Assembly (NCBI GenBank): GCA_014860575.1
Contig: JACZJK010000016.1
Coordinates: 124,001 to 188,000 of the forward strand
Source of the DNA: Bacteroidales bacterium
GTDB taxonomy: Bacteria > Bacteroidota > Bacteroidia > Bacteroidales > JAAYJT01
Direction of reading: 5' to 3'
DNA: 64,000 nt
Shown here: in pieces, positions 38,563 through 48,700 of the stretch
How positions within the stretch are numbered: the first letter of the stretch is position 1
Layout: each line of letters starts with the position of its first letter
The notes under the pieces: generated by a model
Told to the model about the DNA's origin: nothing
The model's input: only the letters and a program-made list of their open reading frames with translations
The model's database searches: none
Position numbers and translations under genes: made by a program

Positions 38563-38724
38563 AAGCACACGTTATCAGCAACATGTCATTTGGTATGGCA
38601 TCAGAATCAGTCCCAAAACGGGAAAAGCGTTATAAAGTCAGGACAAAATTGCCCGGATTTGGGCAGACGATTATATGGTTTAGGCAATGGAGGTTCGGAT
38701 CACACATGAATTGTAGCCCAGGCT

Positions 38725-41700
38725 TTAATATAGGAAGATTTTGCGTGAGAGAGAACCCTTATTACCAAGTATGCGTGCGATGTACAAGCCTTTTGAGTAA
38801 TGAAGAATATTGGTAGTTGTCCCTCCATTGATAACCTCATGCCTGATTTTTCTACCCGACAAATCGTAAAGCTCAAAAGTAAATATACCTTCTGCCAGCC
38901 GGAGGTCTATTTGAATTTGTTGGTTGTACGCATATATGCTACCCGGAATAGCCTGATGTGGGTCAGGGAAATCACCAGCTACAAATTGGAGGATAAAACG
39001 ACCGGGTCTATCGTTTGTGCCGGCTTCAAAAGTATAAGATGGATTAATCTTCAGGTTATGGATTTTGCCAGTCTGCTTATCATGAAGTTCGAGCATATCA
39101 AACAATCCGGTTGGGAAAACCGCTTCAAGAGAATAAGCGCCATTTTCGCCTGCCTTAAAAGCGATAGGGATCACAGGATATTCAGCATTTTTCCCAAGTA
39201 ATTGCAAAGAATAGTTTTGTCCGTTTTTAGGAATAAATAAACTAGGAGCTTTTTTAACAAAACTGAATTTTTTTGGGGAACCGGTGGCTGTTTTGGGCTG
39301 GTTAAACTCCAGCATTACTTCATCGTATCCAAATCCGTCAGATGATTTTACAACCAGGTGTAGAGCATCACCAACTTCTTTCGAGCTTTTTAGCCAGTTT
39401 CCGGCATCATCATGAACACGAACTTCATCGGTCATTCCAAGCATGCCTGATGCAACGGCTGATTTAATAAAGAAACCCTGGGTTGGTGCAATATAACGCT
39501 TAACTCCGAGCGTGCCTTCGTCGCTTACCGAAGCGGAATTGAATATGCCATAATTAAAAGCGGTGTCGTTCCAGATCCAGATATCATAACCATCGTTTGA
39601 AATTTCGAGGTCGTTTCTTGACCAACCGCTTGAGGCTTTCCAATCAATTGATGAAGGGTATGGGTTTCCAACCAGATTGGCGCCAGACTCATTGCCCAAC
39701 CCAACTGACTTGGTTATAGCTATATTCATCGGCCCACTATTTAGAATCCCGGCGAAGTTTTTTGTCGGGTGTTCATCCAGATAGGCTACAAGATAACCCT
39801 TTCCTGGTATGAAATCAGCACTGCTATGAACCTCATTCCATGTTGGTGGATTTTGTGTGTTGAGCAAATATACCCATGAGGTATCGGGTTCGAACCAGGT
39901 GTAAAAATCATACCTTGTTCCATCGCCATAGCTGCCAGGACCGCCGGTTGGAGTGAATTCCCCTGAAATTTCCTGATTTGAAACAGCTGAGGAAAGCAGG
40001 TGCCAGGCTTCGGGTTCACCACTTATATAACGTTGAAATGTGGCTGGCGTATTTGAAGAATAGTGCAAAAGCGAACCTGTTCCAAGGCTCGATGACCTGA
40101 TTATCAATCCTGATTCCCCCGAATAGTTGGTAAGCTGGTTCAGCACAGTTAATGTGCTTGTTGAGTTTGTTGTCAGTAATGCCCCGGATTGTATTTCCAG
40201 ATCGAATATTGTTACATCTGAAGATATTATTTCCGGATCATTGTTAGAGATTGGGATGATTACGAATGATGATTCGTCGGGCAATACGGGCTTGCTCCAA
40301 TTACCAGGTTTATTCCAGTCGCTGTCAATATTGCCGGTCCAAACCCATTTACACAGATTTCCAGCACTCAATTCGCCGGAAATGATAAAGAAGTTTGATG
40401 GGTCATTTTGATTATTGAATTCTGTTGCGATCCAACCAGCATCATGAACTTCTGCCGAGATGGAGACTTCATCAATTTGTCCGACGAAGTAATTGTCTCT
40501 CCTGCCAATAAACTGTATAGCCGTTGCAACAGGGTTTAAATCATTGCAATTGCTTGTGAAGGTAAAGTTCAGAACACCGTCAATAAACAACTGCTGAGGT
40601 TGACCGGTTTCGTAAGTATAAACTATGTAGTGCCAATTTGCGCCTGCCCCGTTTGTAATACTTCCGGGGTTGTTTATCCAGCTACACCAGGTGCTGTTAT
40701 TGCCATATCCTCCATGAATAGTAGTGTGTGAGTAAATCCATAAACCTGGTGAGCGGATAGTTGTACCACCAGCTCCACTCCCTATGAACCCATGATAAGC
40801 ATTATCAGGTTGATTGGATCGGATCCAAAGGGAGAAAGTGCCTTTGGTTCCCGGAAGGATATTGGTTCCAAGGTTAATGGCATCGCTTCCTGAAAACTGT
40901 GTTGCGGATCCTATTTTCCCATTTACCTGCTGCGGATTGCCTTCATAAGAAACGCTATGGTGAGCATTAGCCGTGTAATCTGTTGTGATTTCGGATGGCG
41001 TATTTTGATTTAAGTGGTAACGAGCCTTGTATTTCGATGACCATGTATTTGCAGTAGAAAGATCAATAGAGACGTTACCTTTTCCATAATACATCTGTAT
41101 AATGGTGTTCTGAAGATTGCTTAACACAGGAATTCTGATCCAGGCGATGAATTCTCCAGTGCTTCCGTCGTATTTTTCAACCTGGTAATCCAGTGTTGTT
41201 GAACAGTCATCGAGGGTAAATAGAATGTCATAACCATTGGGGTTTTGCACTTTTCCACCATGTAAAGTATGCCTCAGATCGGGGTCAGTGAAACTTACCA
41301 GCACCGGAAAATCCTGGTGCGATCCACTGCCTTCCACCTTTGATGCAAGGATTGTAATTTGTTTTCCATTGGTAAACAACGCCGGTGGGTAGAAATCCAA
41401 TACTTCGATATAATTTGTCTTGGTTTCAGTGTACGTCCCATTGAGGGTGAGGCTGACTGTTTTACTGCCGGATGTGCTATAGATTACATCATGTGGCCCT
41501 GGTGTGGTAGCTGTTGCGGGTATTGCACCTGCTCCGAAATCCCAAAGCCATGATGTTATGACTCCGGTTGAATTATCCGAAAATGTAATTGTTTCTCCAG
41601 TAAAGGTTGTTAGCGGATCAGCAATAAAATCAACTTCATATATAGCTGGCGTGCCGGTTAACGTAACATCATCAACTGACCAATACCAATCCCAGGTGCC

Positions 41701-42678
41701 GGTATAATTCCATTTTATACTCACTTGCGATTGATTGTCCAGTTCAGGAACGACGATGCTAAAGAAAGTGGGATTAGAAATGGTTTGTGTCCATTGCTGA
41801 ATATTGGACCAGGATTGGCCACCATTAGTACTGTAGGCCAAACTGGCTGTAGAATATATGTATTGGCGAAAGTAATGCGAAAATGACAAAGTAATACTGT
41901 TGAACCCTGAACAATCAATTATTGGTGAAATTAAGTCAGTGTTTTGAGAATTTCCACTGCCATAGGCATCACTATTTAAGTACGCGTAGTTTCCAACGGT
42001 ACCATTCATTGATCCACCCCTTCCTATTTGCCATATCTGGCCGCTACCCTGATGGTCGGTTATTATCCAGTCAGTTGGAAGGTTATCTGAAGTGTTAAAG
42101 TTTTCGGAAAAGGGCAACGAATAAAGGTTAACTACCGGCGTATAATTTAACTCCAACTCAATAAGATCAACATAAACCAGACGGCGATTACCGCCTCCAA
42201 TGCTGCCAGTGGAGGTAATCAGGACTTGCAGCGAATTCAGGTCTTCCCTGGTAAAATTATAACCACTCCAGGTCTGAGTATACATGGTAAAATTGTGGCT
42301 CATGTCTAAAGTCATGATTTTATTACCAAGAAGGTTGTTGTTGACCCTTAGATTAATGTCCAACCCTCTTGTATTTCCACTACTACTGCTTTTACAAACC
42401 CTTGCCCTTACAGTAATTTCAGAATAAACTCCCGGGTAGGTTGGGTTTCCTATGCTCACTTCGGCTGTTGAATTTGCATTATTTGGGCAGGTAATAAAAG
42501 CCCCATTTGGGTTTTGTGATCCTTCATTAATTTTAGACCACAATGGCGGTGTTGTCCACACTCCTGTTGTTATATCACCGTCTGGCTGTCTGATCTGGTT
42601 AGTTGGCTGTGCATTGGCCAGCAGCATTCCCGAGAACAAGACACTAAAAAGAATCAACGTCTTTAATCTTACGATCAT
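38725..42678 (-). CDS. Large T9SS surface protein with DUF2341, LamG-like and PKD domains
   Basis: This 1317-residue secreted protein has a signal peptide (1-23) and an N-terminal beta module (25-155). Then come an anchor-J-like domain (about 186-345, YSLPFSENFNTSD), a PKD domain (about 347-425), a DUF2341 domain (about 450-550, NGYDILFTLDD and YYGKG) and a LamG/concanavalin-like domain (about 560-755). A repeat-containing region with WVWTGNIDSDWNKPGNW and a final type A sorting domain (LYDLSGRKIR ... SRKIFLY) complete it. Such proteins bind glycans or act as adhesins and are exported by T9SS. It lies immediately upstream of the pilus-like locus on the same strand, but a promoter separates them, so a shared function is only possible. 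Confidence 0.9.
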   Translation of the reverse strand: MIVRLKTLILFSVLFSGMLLANAQPTNQIRQPDGDITTGVWTTPPLWSKINEGSQNPNGAFITCPNNANSTAEVSIGNPTYPGVYSEITVRARVCKSSSSGNTRGLDINLRVNNNLLGNKIMTLDMSHNFTMYTQTWSGYNFTREDLNSLQVLITSTGSIGGGNRRLVYVDLIELELNYTPVVNLYSLPFSENFNTSDNLPTDWIITDHQGSGQIWQIGRGGSMNGTVGNYAYLNSDAYGSGNSQNTDLISPIIDCSGFNSITLSFSHYFRQYIYSTASLAYSTNGGQSWSNIQQWTQTISNPTFFSIVVPELDNQSQVSIKWNYTGTWDWYWSVDDVTLTGTPAIYEVDFIADPLTTFTGETITFSDNSTGVITSWLWDFGAGAIPATATTPGPHDVIYSTSGSKTVSLTLNGTYTETKTNYIEVLDFYPPALFTNGKQITILASKVEGSGSHQDFPVLVSFTDPDLRHTLHGGKVQNPNGYDILFTLDDCSTTLDYQVEKYDGSTGEFIAWIRIPVLSNLQNTIIQMYYGKGNVSIDLSTANTWSSKYKARYHLNQNTPSEITTDYTANAHHSVSYEGNPQQVNGKIGSATQFSGSDAINLGTNILPGTKGTFSLWIRSNQPDNAYHGFIGSGAGGTTIRSPGLWIYSHTTIHGGYGNNSTWCSWINNPGSITNGAGANWHYIVYTYETGQPQQLFIDGVLNFTFTSNCNDLNPVATAIQFIGRRDNYFVGQIDEVSISAEVHDAGWIATEFNNQNDPSNFFIISGELSAGNLCKWVWTGNIDSDWNKPGNWSKPVLPDESSFVIIPISNNDPEIISSDVTIFDLEIQSGALLTTNSTSTLTVLNQLTNYSGESGLIIRSSSLGTGSLLHYSSNTPATFQRYISGEPEAWHLLSSAVSNQEISGEFTPTGGPGSYGDGTRYDFYTWFEPDTSWVYLLNTQNPPTWNEVHSSADFIPGKGYLVAYLDEHPTKNFAGILNSGPMNIAITKSVGLGNESGANLVGNPYPSSIDWKASSGWSRNDLEISNDGYDIWIWNDTAFNYGIFNSASVSDEGTLGVKRYIAPTQGFFIKSAVASGMLGMTDEVRVHDDAGNWLKSSKEVGDALHLVVKSSDGFGYDEVMLEFNQPKTATGSPKKFSFVKKAPSLFIPKNGQNYSLQLLGKNAEYPVIPIAFKAGENGAYSLEAVFPTGLFDMLELHDKQTGKIHNLKINPSYTFEAGTNDRPGRFILQFVAGDFPDPHQAIPGSIYAYNQQIQIDLRLAEGIFTFELYDLSGRKIRHEVINGGTTTNILHYSKGLYIARILGNKGSLSRKIFLY

Positions 42679-42827
42679 TGTAATAAAGAGTTAAAAACCG
42701 TCATGATGCTGTAAAAATAGAATATTTTATTCACTCCGGGTATATAATTCAATTAAGTTCGAAAATCTCGTTCATTCTGTAGAGCCAATGTTGAAAGAGC
42801 CATTTACAACTTTCATTTTAATCAAGA

Positions 42828-42854
42828 AAAGCCGCAGTATCTTACTGCGGCTTT
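42828..42854 (-). terminator. Strong hairpin terminator
   Basis: The arms AAAGCCGCAGTA and TACTGCGGCTTT form a perfect 12-bp stem with a 3-base loop. On the minus strand the stem runs into TTTTCTTG. It would end transcription from the 145-residue subunit gene, or from the small open frame after it, before the gene for the 1317-residue protein. The rest of 42679-42922 shows nothing else. Confidence 0.75.
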
Positions 42855-42922
42855 CAAACCAATAAACCAACCAACCAATTATTATGAAAATTTATAATAT
42901 GCTTCTTGTAAGAAATCAATAT

Positions 42923-43153
42923 TTATAACTTAAATGCAACCAGAATCATCGTTCCTTCTAATGAAGCATTTGTATAAAGCGGACAAACAAATTTGGTTCG
43001 GGAAAACGAATCCGCAATCCACATTGGAGAATTTTGAATTATACTTTGTTTGCCATTTGTAACGGTCAAATACGATCTAAAATCAGTTAAAGTGCTTGGT
43101 AACTCGTGATAGAGAGTCATTGCTTTTTTTGTTAGTGCATTAATTGTAGGCAA
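42923..43153 (-). CDS. Small open frame of doubtful status
   Basis: This frame of 76 residues has a TTG start; an ATG 11 codons later gives 65 residues. It overlaps the end of the subunit-like gene by 14 bases and ends 69 bases before the strong terminator. That position is the only argument for it, because otherwise the upstream gene would have a ~285-base untranslated tail. The product has no signal peptide, membrane segment or motif I recognise. It could equally be non-coding. Confidence 0.25.
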   Translation of the reverse strand: MPTINALTKKAMTLYHELPSTLTDFRSYLTVTNGKQSIIQNSPMWIADSFSRTKFVCPLYTNASLEGTMILVAFKL

Positions 43154-43577
43154 AAATTACGTGGTAGCTGGCAGAAAAGTTTTTCTCGGCTTCGGCGCAC
43201 AATTTCTCTTTGACCGAACCGTACAACCGGAACACCCGCTTACCATGGGAGTCGAGCATGTATGATAAGTTTCCAAGATCAGTAGTAGCCAGGAACGATG
43301 CTTGTGTTCCGGCTTCTCCGGTCATAACATTTGTTTTCACTATCAGGTCGTATGCAGCCATTGCGCCACCATTTAAAGAAATTTCACCAAGATCAAACTC
43401 TTTGCCTGAGCTACTTTGAGGCACCATTACCCAGTCATTTGTATTCGATGAAGTACCAATACTTTCAACAACTTCAGCGAAAATATGTCCTGTTACCCGC
43501 ACCTGTGCAATCAAAGAACCTTCAAATAACGGAAACATTAAAACAATTAAACCGATTATCGTTTTTGTTTGCGCCAC
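43140..43577 (-). CDS. Divergent DUF4402-like secreted subunit
   Basis: This 145-residue secreted protein starts with GTG. It has a signal peptide ending in LIAQ, then VRVTGHIFAEVVESIG, an alternating strand like the N terminus of the 170-residue pilin subunit (AFAEVIEAL). A shorter core contains FDLGEISLNGG, and the end is SASYHVIFAYN, with the penultimate Tyr shared with the other subunits. It has one cysteine, absent from the others. It lies ~4.7 kb from the main locus, behind the surface protein gene, and may be a minor or tip subunit or a decayed copy. Similarity is clear at both ends and weak in the middle. Confidence 0.65.
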   Translation of the reverse strand: MAQTKTIIGLIVLMFPLFEGSLIAQVRVTGHIFAEVVESIGTSSNTNDWVMVPQSSSGKEFDLGEISLNGGAMAAYDLIVKTNVMTGEAGTQASFLATTDLGNLSYMLDSHGKRVFRLYGSVKEKLCAEAEKNFSASYHVIFAYN

Positions 43578-43986
43578 CGTGCAAATGTTTTACATTGCGT
43601 TAATTAATGCGCTAAAATAGTAAAAGATATTGCCGCGAGTAAAATAAACAGGTAATAAAATTTTAATAACTGAGATGTTGAGGAAAAATTATCGTTGTAT
43701 TTCCCATTAATACAGGAGTATAACAGAAATTCATTAATTCCAGAAAGGTAAAATATATTTACATGGTCCTTGCGCGTACTGTAAAATATTCAGCAGAACC
43801 AATATAAAGAATTGGTCCTTTCGAATTTTTGAGAAAAATTTGAGTTGAAAACCAGAGTTTACTTTGAAAAATCAGCAGCTTGTTAAAGTCCTCGCCGTAG
43901 CGAGGATTCAGCATCAAAATGACTTTGTGGAGTAGACTCAAACTTAAAGGTCGTGAGGCGTATTGAAAAGAAAACTCCAAATGGGT
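43578..43986. other. AT-rich gap between the response regulator and the subunit-like gene
   Basis: No convincing gene is seen in these 409 bases. A hairpin TCCTCGC-CGTA-GCGAGGA at 43889-43906, with CTTT after it on the minus strand, may be a weak terminator for the response-regulator gene. A small ACCAAT/ATTGGT inverted repeat lies at 43798-43816. The promoter of the subunit-like gene could not be identified. Confidence 0.5.
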
Positions 43987-45336
43987 TTAGTCCCTTTTGA
44001 GTTTATATTTTTCGATTTTTGCATTTAGCGTTGGGCGGGTGATATCAAGTATTCTTGACGCTTCCAGTTTGCTCCAATGCACTGCCTTAAGAATTCGTTG
44101 TATGTGATCCCTCTCAACATCGGCTAGCGAGACCAGGCTAATATTTTCATTATCCGACAAAGATTTATCCTTGTAATTAAGGTGAACATGTTCGCGTTCC
44201 AACACATCGCCGCGTGATAGTATAACGGCCTGGGTCAAAACATTCTCCATTTCCCTTATGTTACCGGGCCAGTTGTAGCTTTTAAGCAGTTCAACAACAC
44301 CATCTTCAATCTTAACAATATTCTTGTTTAGTTTCCTGTTCAGTTTCTGGATCAAATGAGTTAACAATTCAGGAATGTCTTCAAGCCGGTCCCGTAATGG
44401 GGGCAAAACAATATTGAAAACCTTGAGATTGAAATATAATTCTTTCAGCAACGTACCTTTTGCAACAAGATCATCAAGGTTTTTACTCGACGAAGCAATT
44501 ATCCTGGATTGGAAAGCAGGAGTGTGTTCCAGGTCATTTTTTTGGAATTCCATTTCCTGTAAAACCCGTAGCAGTTTACCCTGAAGATGAATGGATAATT
44601 GTGGAAATTCATCAATAAGCACAGTGCCTTCGCCCGCCAGATCCAGTTTTCCTCTTTTATCTCTTTTTGCACTATCAACCAATCCTTTGGTATTACCGAA
44701 AAGTTCTGCTTCAAGCTCGGCTTCATCAGCGGCGCTGCAATTTACAACTACCAATGGATGATCACGTGTTATTCCGCTGTAATGAATAAGCCTGGCTACC
44801 TGTTCTTTGCCCGTGCCGGTTTCTCCGGTTACAAGCACATTCATTTTAGTAAGCGAGATGCGACCAATGTTTTTAAATATTTCCCGCATAACAGGCGTCT
44901 TGCCTGCCAAGAGGTTATCTTCAATGGCTTTACGGGCGGTATATGAAATTGTTTCCGTTAAGCTCTGACTTTGAATCGAGGCCTGGATCCCATTACGTAT
45001 GGCTTCTAGTAATTCTTTTGGCTGGATGGGCTTTTCAATAAAATCATAAGCACCTGCCTGAATGGATTTTATAGTTAATGAAACATCGCCATGAGCAGTT
45101 AACACAATTACCGGGATGCCAGGCTGCATCCTCGCCATTTCAGCTACGACATCAAGCCCCGAAATACCTGGCATTCTGAAATCAGTTACAACAAGATCCG
45201 GGTTCCGGTTTTTAGCTACAACCAGACCCGATTCTCCATCACTTGCCGTCATCACCTCATATCCCGATTTTTTAAGCAGGTTGCCAAGCAGCAATAAAAT
45301 AATCTCATCATCATCAATTACCAGTATTTTTTTCAT
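43987..45336 (-). CDS. NtrC-family response regulator without the sigma-54 (GAFTGA) loop
   Basis: This 449-residue protein has a receiver domain (phosphorylatable Asp52 in VTDFRMPG, Lys102 of EKP), an AAA+ domain and a C-terminal Fis-type helix-turn-helix (SKLEASRILDITRPTLNAK). Walker A (GETGTGKE, 171-178) and Walker B (VLIDEF, 239-244) are kept. However, the GAFTGA loop that contacts sigma-54 reads GLVDSA (218-223), and the two arginines expected in the RxDLYYRL segment are Leu297 and Asn303. It therefore should not activate sigma-54 polymerase in the usual way and may act as a simple DNA-binding regulator. No histidine kinase is adjacent. A TACCTTTG box lies upstream. Its targets are unknown; the pilus-like locus and the large macroglobulin are neighbours. 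Confidence 0.9.
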   Translation of the reverse strand: MKKILVIDDDEIILLLLGNLLKKSGYEVMTASDGESGLVVAKNRNPDLVVTDFRMPGISGLDVVAEMARMQPGIPVIVLTAHGDVSLTIKSIQAGAYDFIEKPIQPKELLEAIRNGIQASIQSQSLTETISYTARKAIEDNLLAGKTPVMREIFKNIGRISLTKMNVLVTGETGTGKEQVARLIHYSGITRDHPLVVVNCSAADEAELEAELFGNTKGLVDSAKRDKRGKLDLAGEGTVLIDEFPQLSIHLQGKLLRVLQEMEFQKNDLEHTPAFQSRIIASSSKNLDDLVAKGTLLKELYFNLKVFNIVLPPLRDRLEDIPELLTHLIQKLNRKLNKNIVKIEDGVVELLKSYNWPGNIREMENVLTQAVILSRGDVLEREHVHLNYKDKSLSDNENISLVSLADVERDHIQRILKAVHWSKLEASRILDITRPTLNAKIEKYKLKRD

Positions 45337-45427
45337 GATGCTACCAGTTTAAAAAATAATTGTTGTCCGAATTGATCCTGATACATTCTGAATCCCTATA
45401 AAAACTTTACACTTGTAAAACTATTAT

Positions 45428-45435
45428 CAAAGGTA
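45428..45435 (-). promoter_or_regulatory. -7 box for the response-regulator gene
   Basis: On the minus strand this is TACCTTTG, an exact TAnnTTTG match, leaving a leader of about 85 bases. No TTG at the right distance. Confidence 0.45.
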
Positions 45436-45637
45436 AAATATTTGTTGACAAGTCCGACCCATATTTTAGCCAAATAAAATTTTCAATTATCTGACTATAT
45501 GTTGAGTAATTTAGAAGTTTTGCGAACCGACTCCCAACGATAAAAAATGTTTACAAAAAGATAATGGCTGAGAAAGTGAACGAATATCTTAAAAGCTGTT
45601 TCTGTTTTTATGAACCAAATTAAATACCAAGGTAAAT

Positions 45638-45668
45638 TTTGAACTCATGGAACAATTGTTGATATTTG
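45638..45668 (+). promoter_or_regulatory. Promoter of the macroglobulin gene
   Basis: TTTG (45638-45641) and TATTTG (45663-45668, one base shorter than the full box) are 21 bases apart, 37 bases before the gene's ATG. Confidence 0.45.
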
Positions 45669-45705
45669 CGTAGCTTCGAAGTTTCAAACAATAAAATAAT
45701 GTGCA

Positions 45706-48700
45706 ATGAAAACGATCTTATTCAAAACTCTTGCTGGTTTACTGGCGGTATTAGCCCTGTTTTTGTATTTCACAACTTACTCATCCAAGTCATCTATTAT
45801 GCAACCAACCATTTATAAAGAGTTTTGGCAAAAAGCTGACTCTTTGAAAGATGCAGGAATACCGGGCGCCGCAATGACTGTTGTGGAGCAAATCCATCAA
45901 CAGGCAAGGCTCGAAAATAATCCACCTGAACTTGTCAAAGCAATTCTTTACAAAATCAGTCTGAGTTCTGAATTTGAAGAAGATCATCTTGAAAAAAGCC
46001 TTGCCATGGTTGACGAAGCCATAGCCTTGGCCGATATGCCTGCCTTTTCGGTGTTGCATTCCATACAGGCTGAATTATATTTCAGATATTTTACAACCAA
46101 CAGGTATTTGATCCTGGATCGCACCACAATTGATCAAGCTCCAGGCAACGACTTAAAAACATGGGATGCTGAAGCCATTATCACAAAAGCAGCATGGCAT
46201 TATCTTCAGTCAGTTAAAGATACTGACGAGCTTAAAAAAACAACTGCAGATTATTTTTCATCCATCATCGAAGAAAAGGAAGAGTCAAAAATTTATCGCC
46301 CTACGCTGTTTGACTTGCTGGGGCATCGTGCACTTGATTTTTTCATGAACCCTCAAGCTTCAATTATTCAACCCAGAGATCCTCTCAGCCTGAACCAGGA
46401 ATCTTATTTTGCCAGGGCAAATAGCTTTTCAAACGAGGTTTTGCCCGAGCCATCATCATTGTCATTTAACTATCATTCACTTGAAATACTCAGGCAATTG
46501 ATCGGGTTTCATCTTCAGGTAGATAGAACATTGGCGCTTGTTGATTTGGATCTGAAAAGACTTGCCTGGCTTCGCAATAACGCAACATTAGAAACCAAAG
46601 ACCAGCTTTATTATCAGGCGCTTGAGCATCTTGAAAAAGAATATGCGAGCACTGCAACATTTCCTGAAATTACGTATGCCATTGCAACCGAATTGGTTAG
46701 AATGGGCAATACTTACGATCCCTTTAACAATCCTGAGCCGCGCCTGAAAATTAAGGAAGCGATTGAGAAACTGGAAATCGCTATTAAAAATAATCCTGGA
46801 CTACCTTCAGCGAAAAACTGCAGCAACCTACTGACGCAGATAACCCAGCCAAATCTTCAGGTTCAGATGGAGTATGTCAACCTACCGGACAAACCTTTTA
46901 AGGCGTTGGTTTCGCATAAAAATGTAAAAAAAATATATCTGCGTGTTATCAGCCTCGAACCTGAAGCTGACCGAGAACTCAGAAATACCAACAAGGAAGA
47001 AAAGGACTTAATTAAGGCCTATCTAAACTTGGAGCCTTACACTTCCTGGCATCAGGAATTGCCAGATGACGGAGACATGCAAACACATAACACCGAAATT
47101 CCCTTTCCGGCCTTACCCAAAGGATATTACATCCTGATCGCAGGTCTTGATTCAGCTTTCAGTTCTGAGCCGCAAACGCTGGCGCACACTTCATTCTGGA
47201 ATTCTGCAATAAGTTTTGTTACTCGCAATAACGCGGATGGAAGCATAAAATTCCTGGTGTTGGATCGCGAAAACGGTAAACCGCTGCAAAATATTAGTGC
47301 TACCACTTATCAACGGCAATATAATTCAAATACCCGCTCGCATGATTTTATAAAAGGCAAGAGCTTTACAACTTCAAGTGATGGAACTTTTACCATACAG
47401 GCTCCGGAAAAGCGTGCACCGCATTCATCCTATGCACTTGATTTTCATTCAGCTAAAGATCGCTTGTTTACAGAAAACTTCTTTTCACAACAACGTTATG
47501 ATCACGACAACCGCATGCGCACCCAAACCTTCTTTTTCACCGATCGCGCTCTGTATCGCCCTGGCCAGCTTGTTTATTTCAAAGGTATAGTAATTGACAC
47601 CAACGGTGAAACGCATGAACTGAAAACAAATTACCGCATCACTGTTACACTCTATGATGCCAACTATAGGAAGGTTTCAGAGTTAGCGTTGGTTAGCAAT
47701 GAGCATGGATCATTTTCAGGGAATTTTGCGCTGCCTTCTGATTTGCTCACCGGCAGTTTGCAGTTAAGCAACGAAAATGGAAACATTTCATTTTCAGTTG
47801 AAGAATATAAATTGCCCCGATTCGAAGTAAAATTCGATACGCTGAAAGAAAGCTACAAACTCGGAGAAACATTAAGCATTCATGGGCAGGCTATTGCTTA
47901 TGCCGGAAATCCCATTAGCAATGCGCAAGTCAGGTTCAGGGTTACGCGTCAAGCCCGTTTCCCATTCAGGGACTACAGATACAGATCAATTTTTCCATCC
48001 GGTCCACCAACTGAGATTCTTAACGGAGAAATTCAAACCGATGCAGAAGGGAAATTTACAGTCACTTTTATTGCTGCTCCAGACCTGACAATTTCATCGG
48101 CACACAAGCCAGTATTTATATTTAATGTGATGGCCGATGTAACCGACATTCAAGGTGAGACCCAAAGCGGAAGCACCATGATCGGTGTTGGATATATCTC
48201 CCTAATTCTTAGCTCCAATATCAATGAACTGATTGACCGCAATGAATTCGACGGATTTACCGCCAAAGCCACAAACCTAAACGGTATAGAACAGGAAGTT
48301 AGCGGTGAAATGAAAGTAAGTCGGCTTAAACAACCCAGCCGGCTGATGCGAGAAAGAAATCATAGCCGCCCCGATCGCTTTGTTATGGATAAAGCCACTC
48401 ATGATAAATTGTTCCCGCTCGATGTGTATAATTATGAAAATGATCCGGAATCCTGGGAAATTGAAAGCATGGTGTTCTTATCCGAGTTCAACACCGGATT
48501 GAAAGATAAATTAATGCCACCCAGCTTTGGATCGTGGGAACCCGGAACGTATGTAATTGAATTGAAAAGCAAAGATGCATTCGGCGAAACAGTTGAGTTT
48601 AAAAGGCATTTCACAATTTTTAAACCATCGGATCGCAAGCTTCCTGGACAGCATATTTGGTGGTCGCATGTATTAACACCAACGTTGGAACCGGGTCAGA

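Larger units (their letters stand above)
45337..45705. other. Divergent regulatory gap between the response regulator and the macroglobulin gene
   Basis: These 369 bases are AT-rich and contain no gene. They hold one promoter for each direction (45428-45435 and 45638-45668). The middle (45450-45630) has no repeat or operator I can define; a binding site for the regulator would be expected here if it is autoregulated. Confidence 0.5.

Noticed and set aside
43759-43980. 73-residue open frame just after the response-regulator gene
   Set aside because: Composition looks random, it contains the hairpin at 43889-43906 within its sequence, and it has no motif, promoter or signal peptide.
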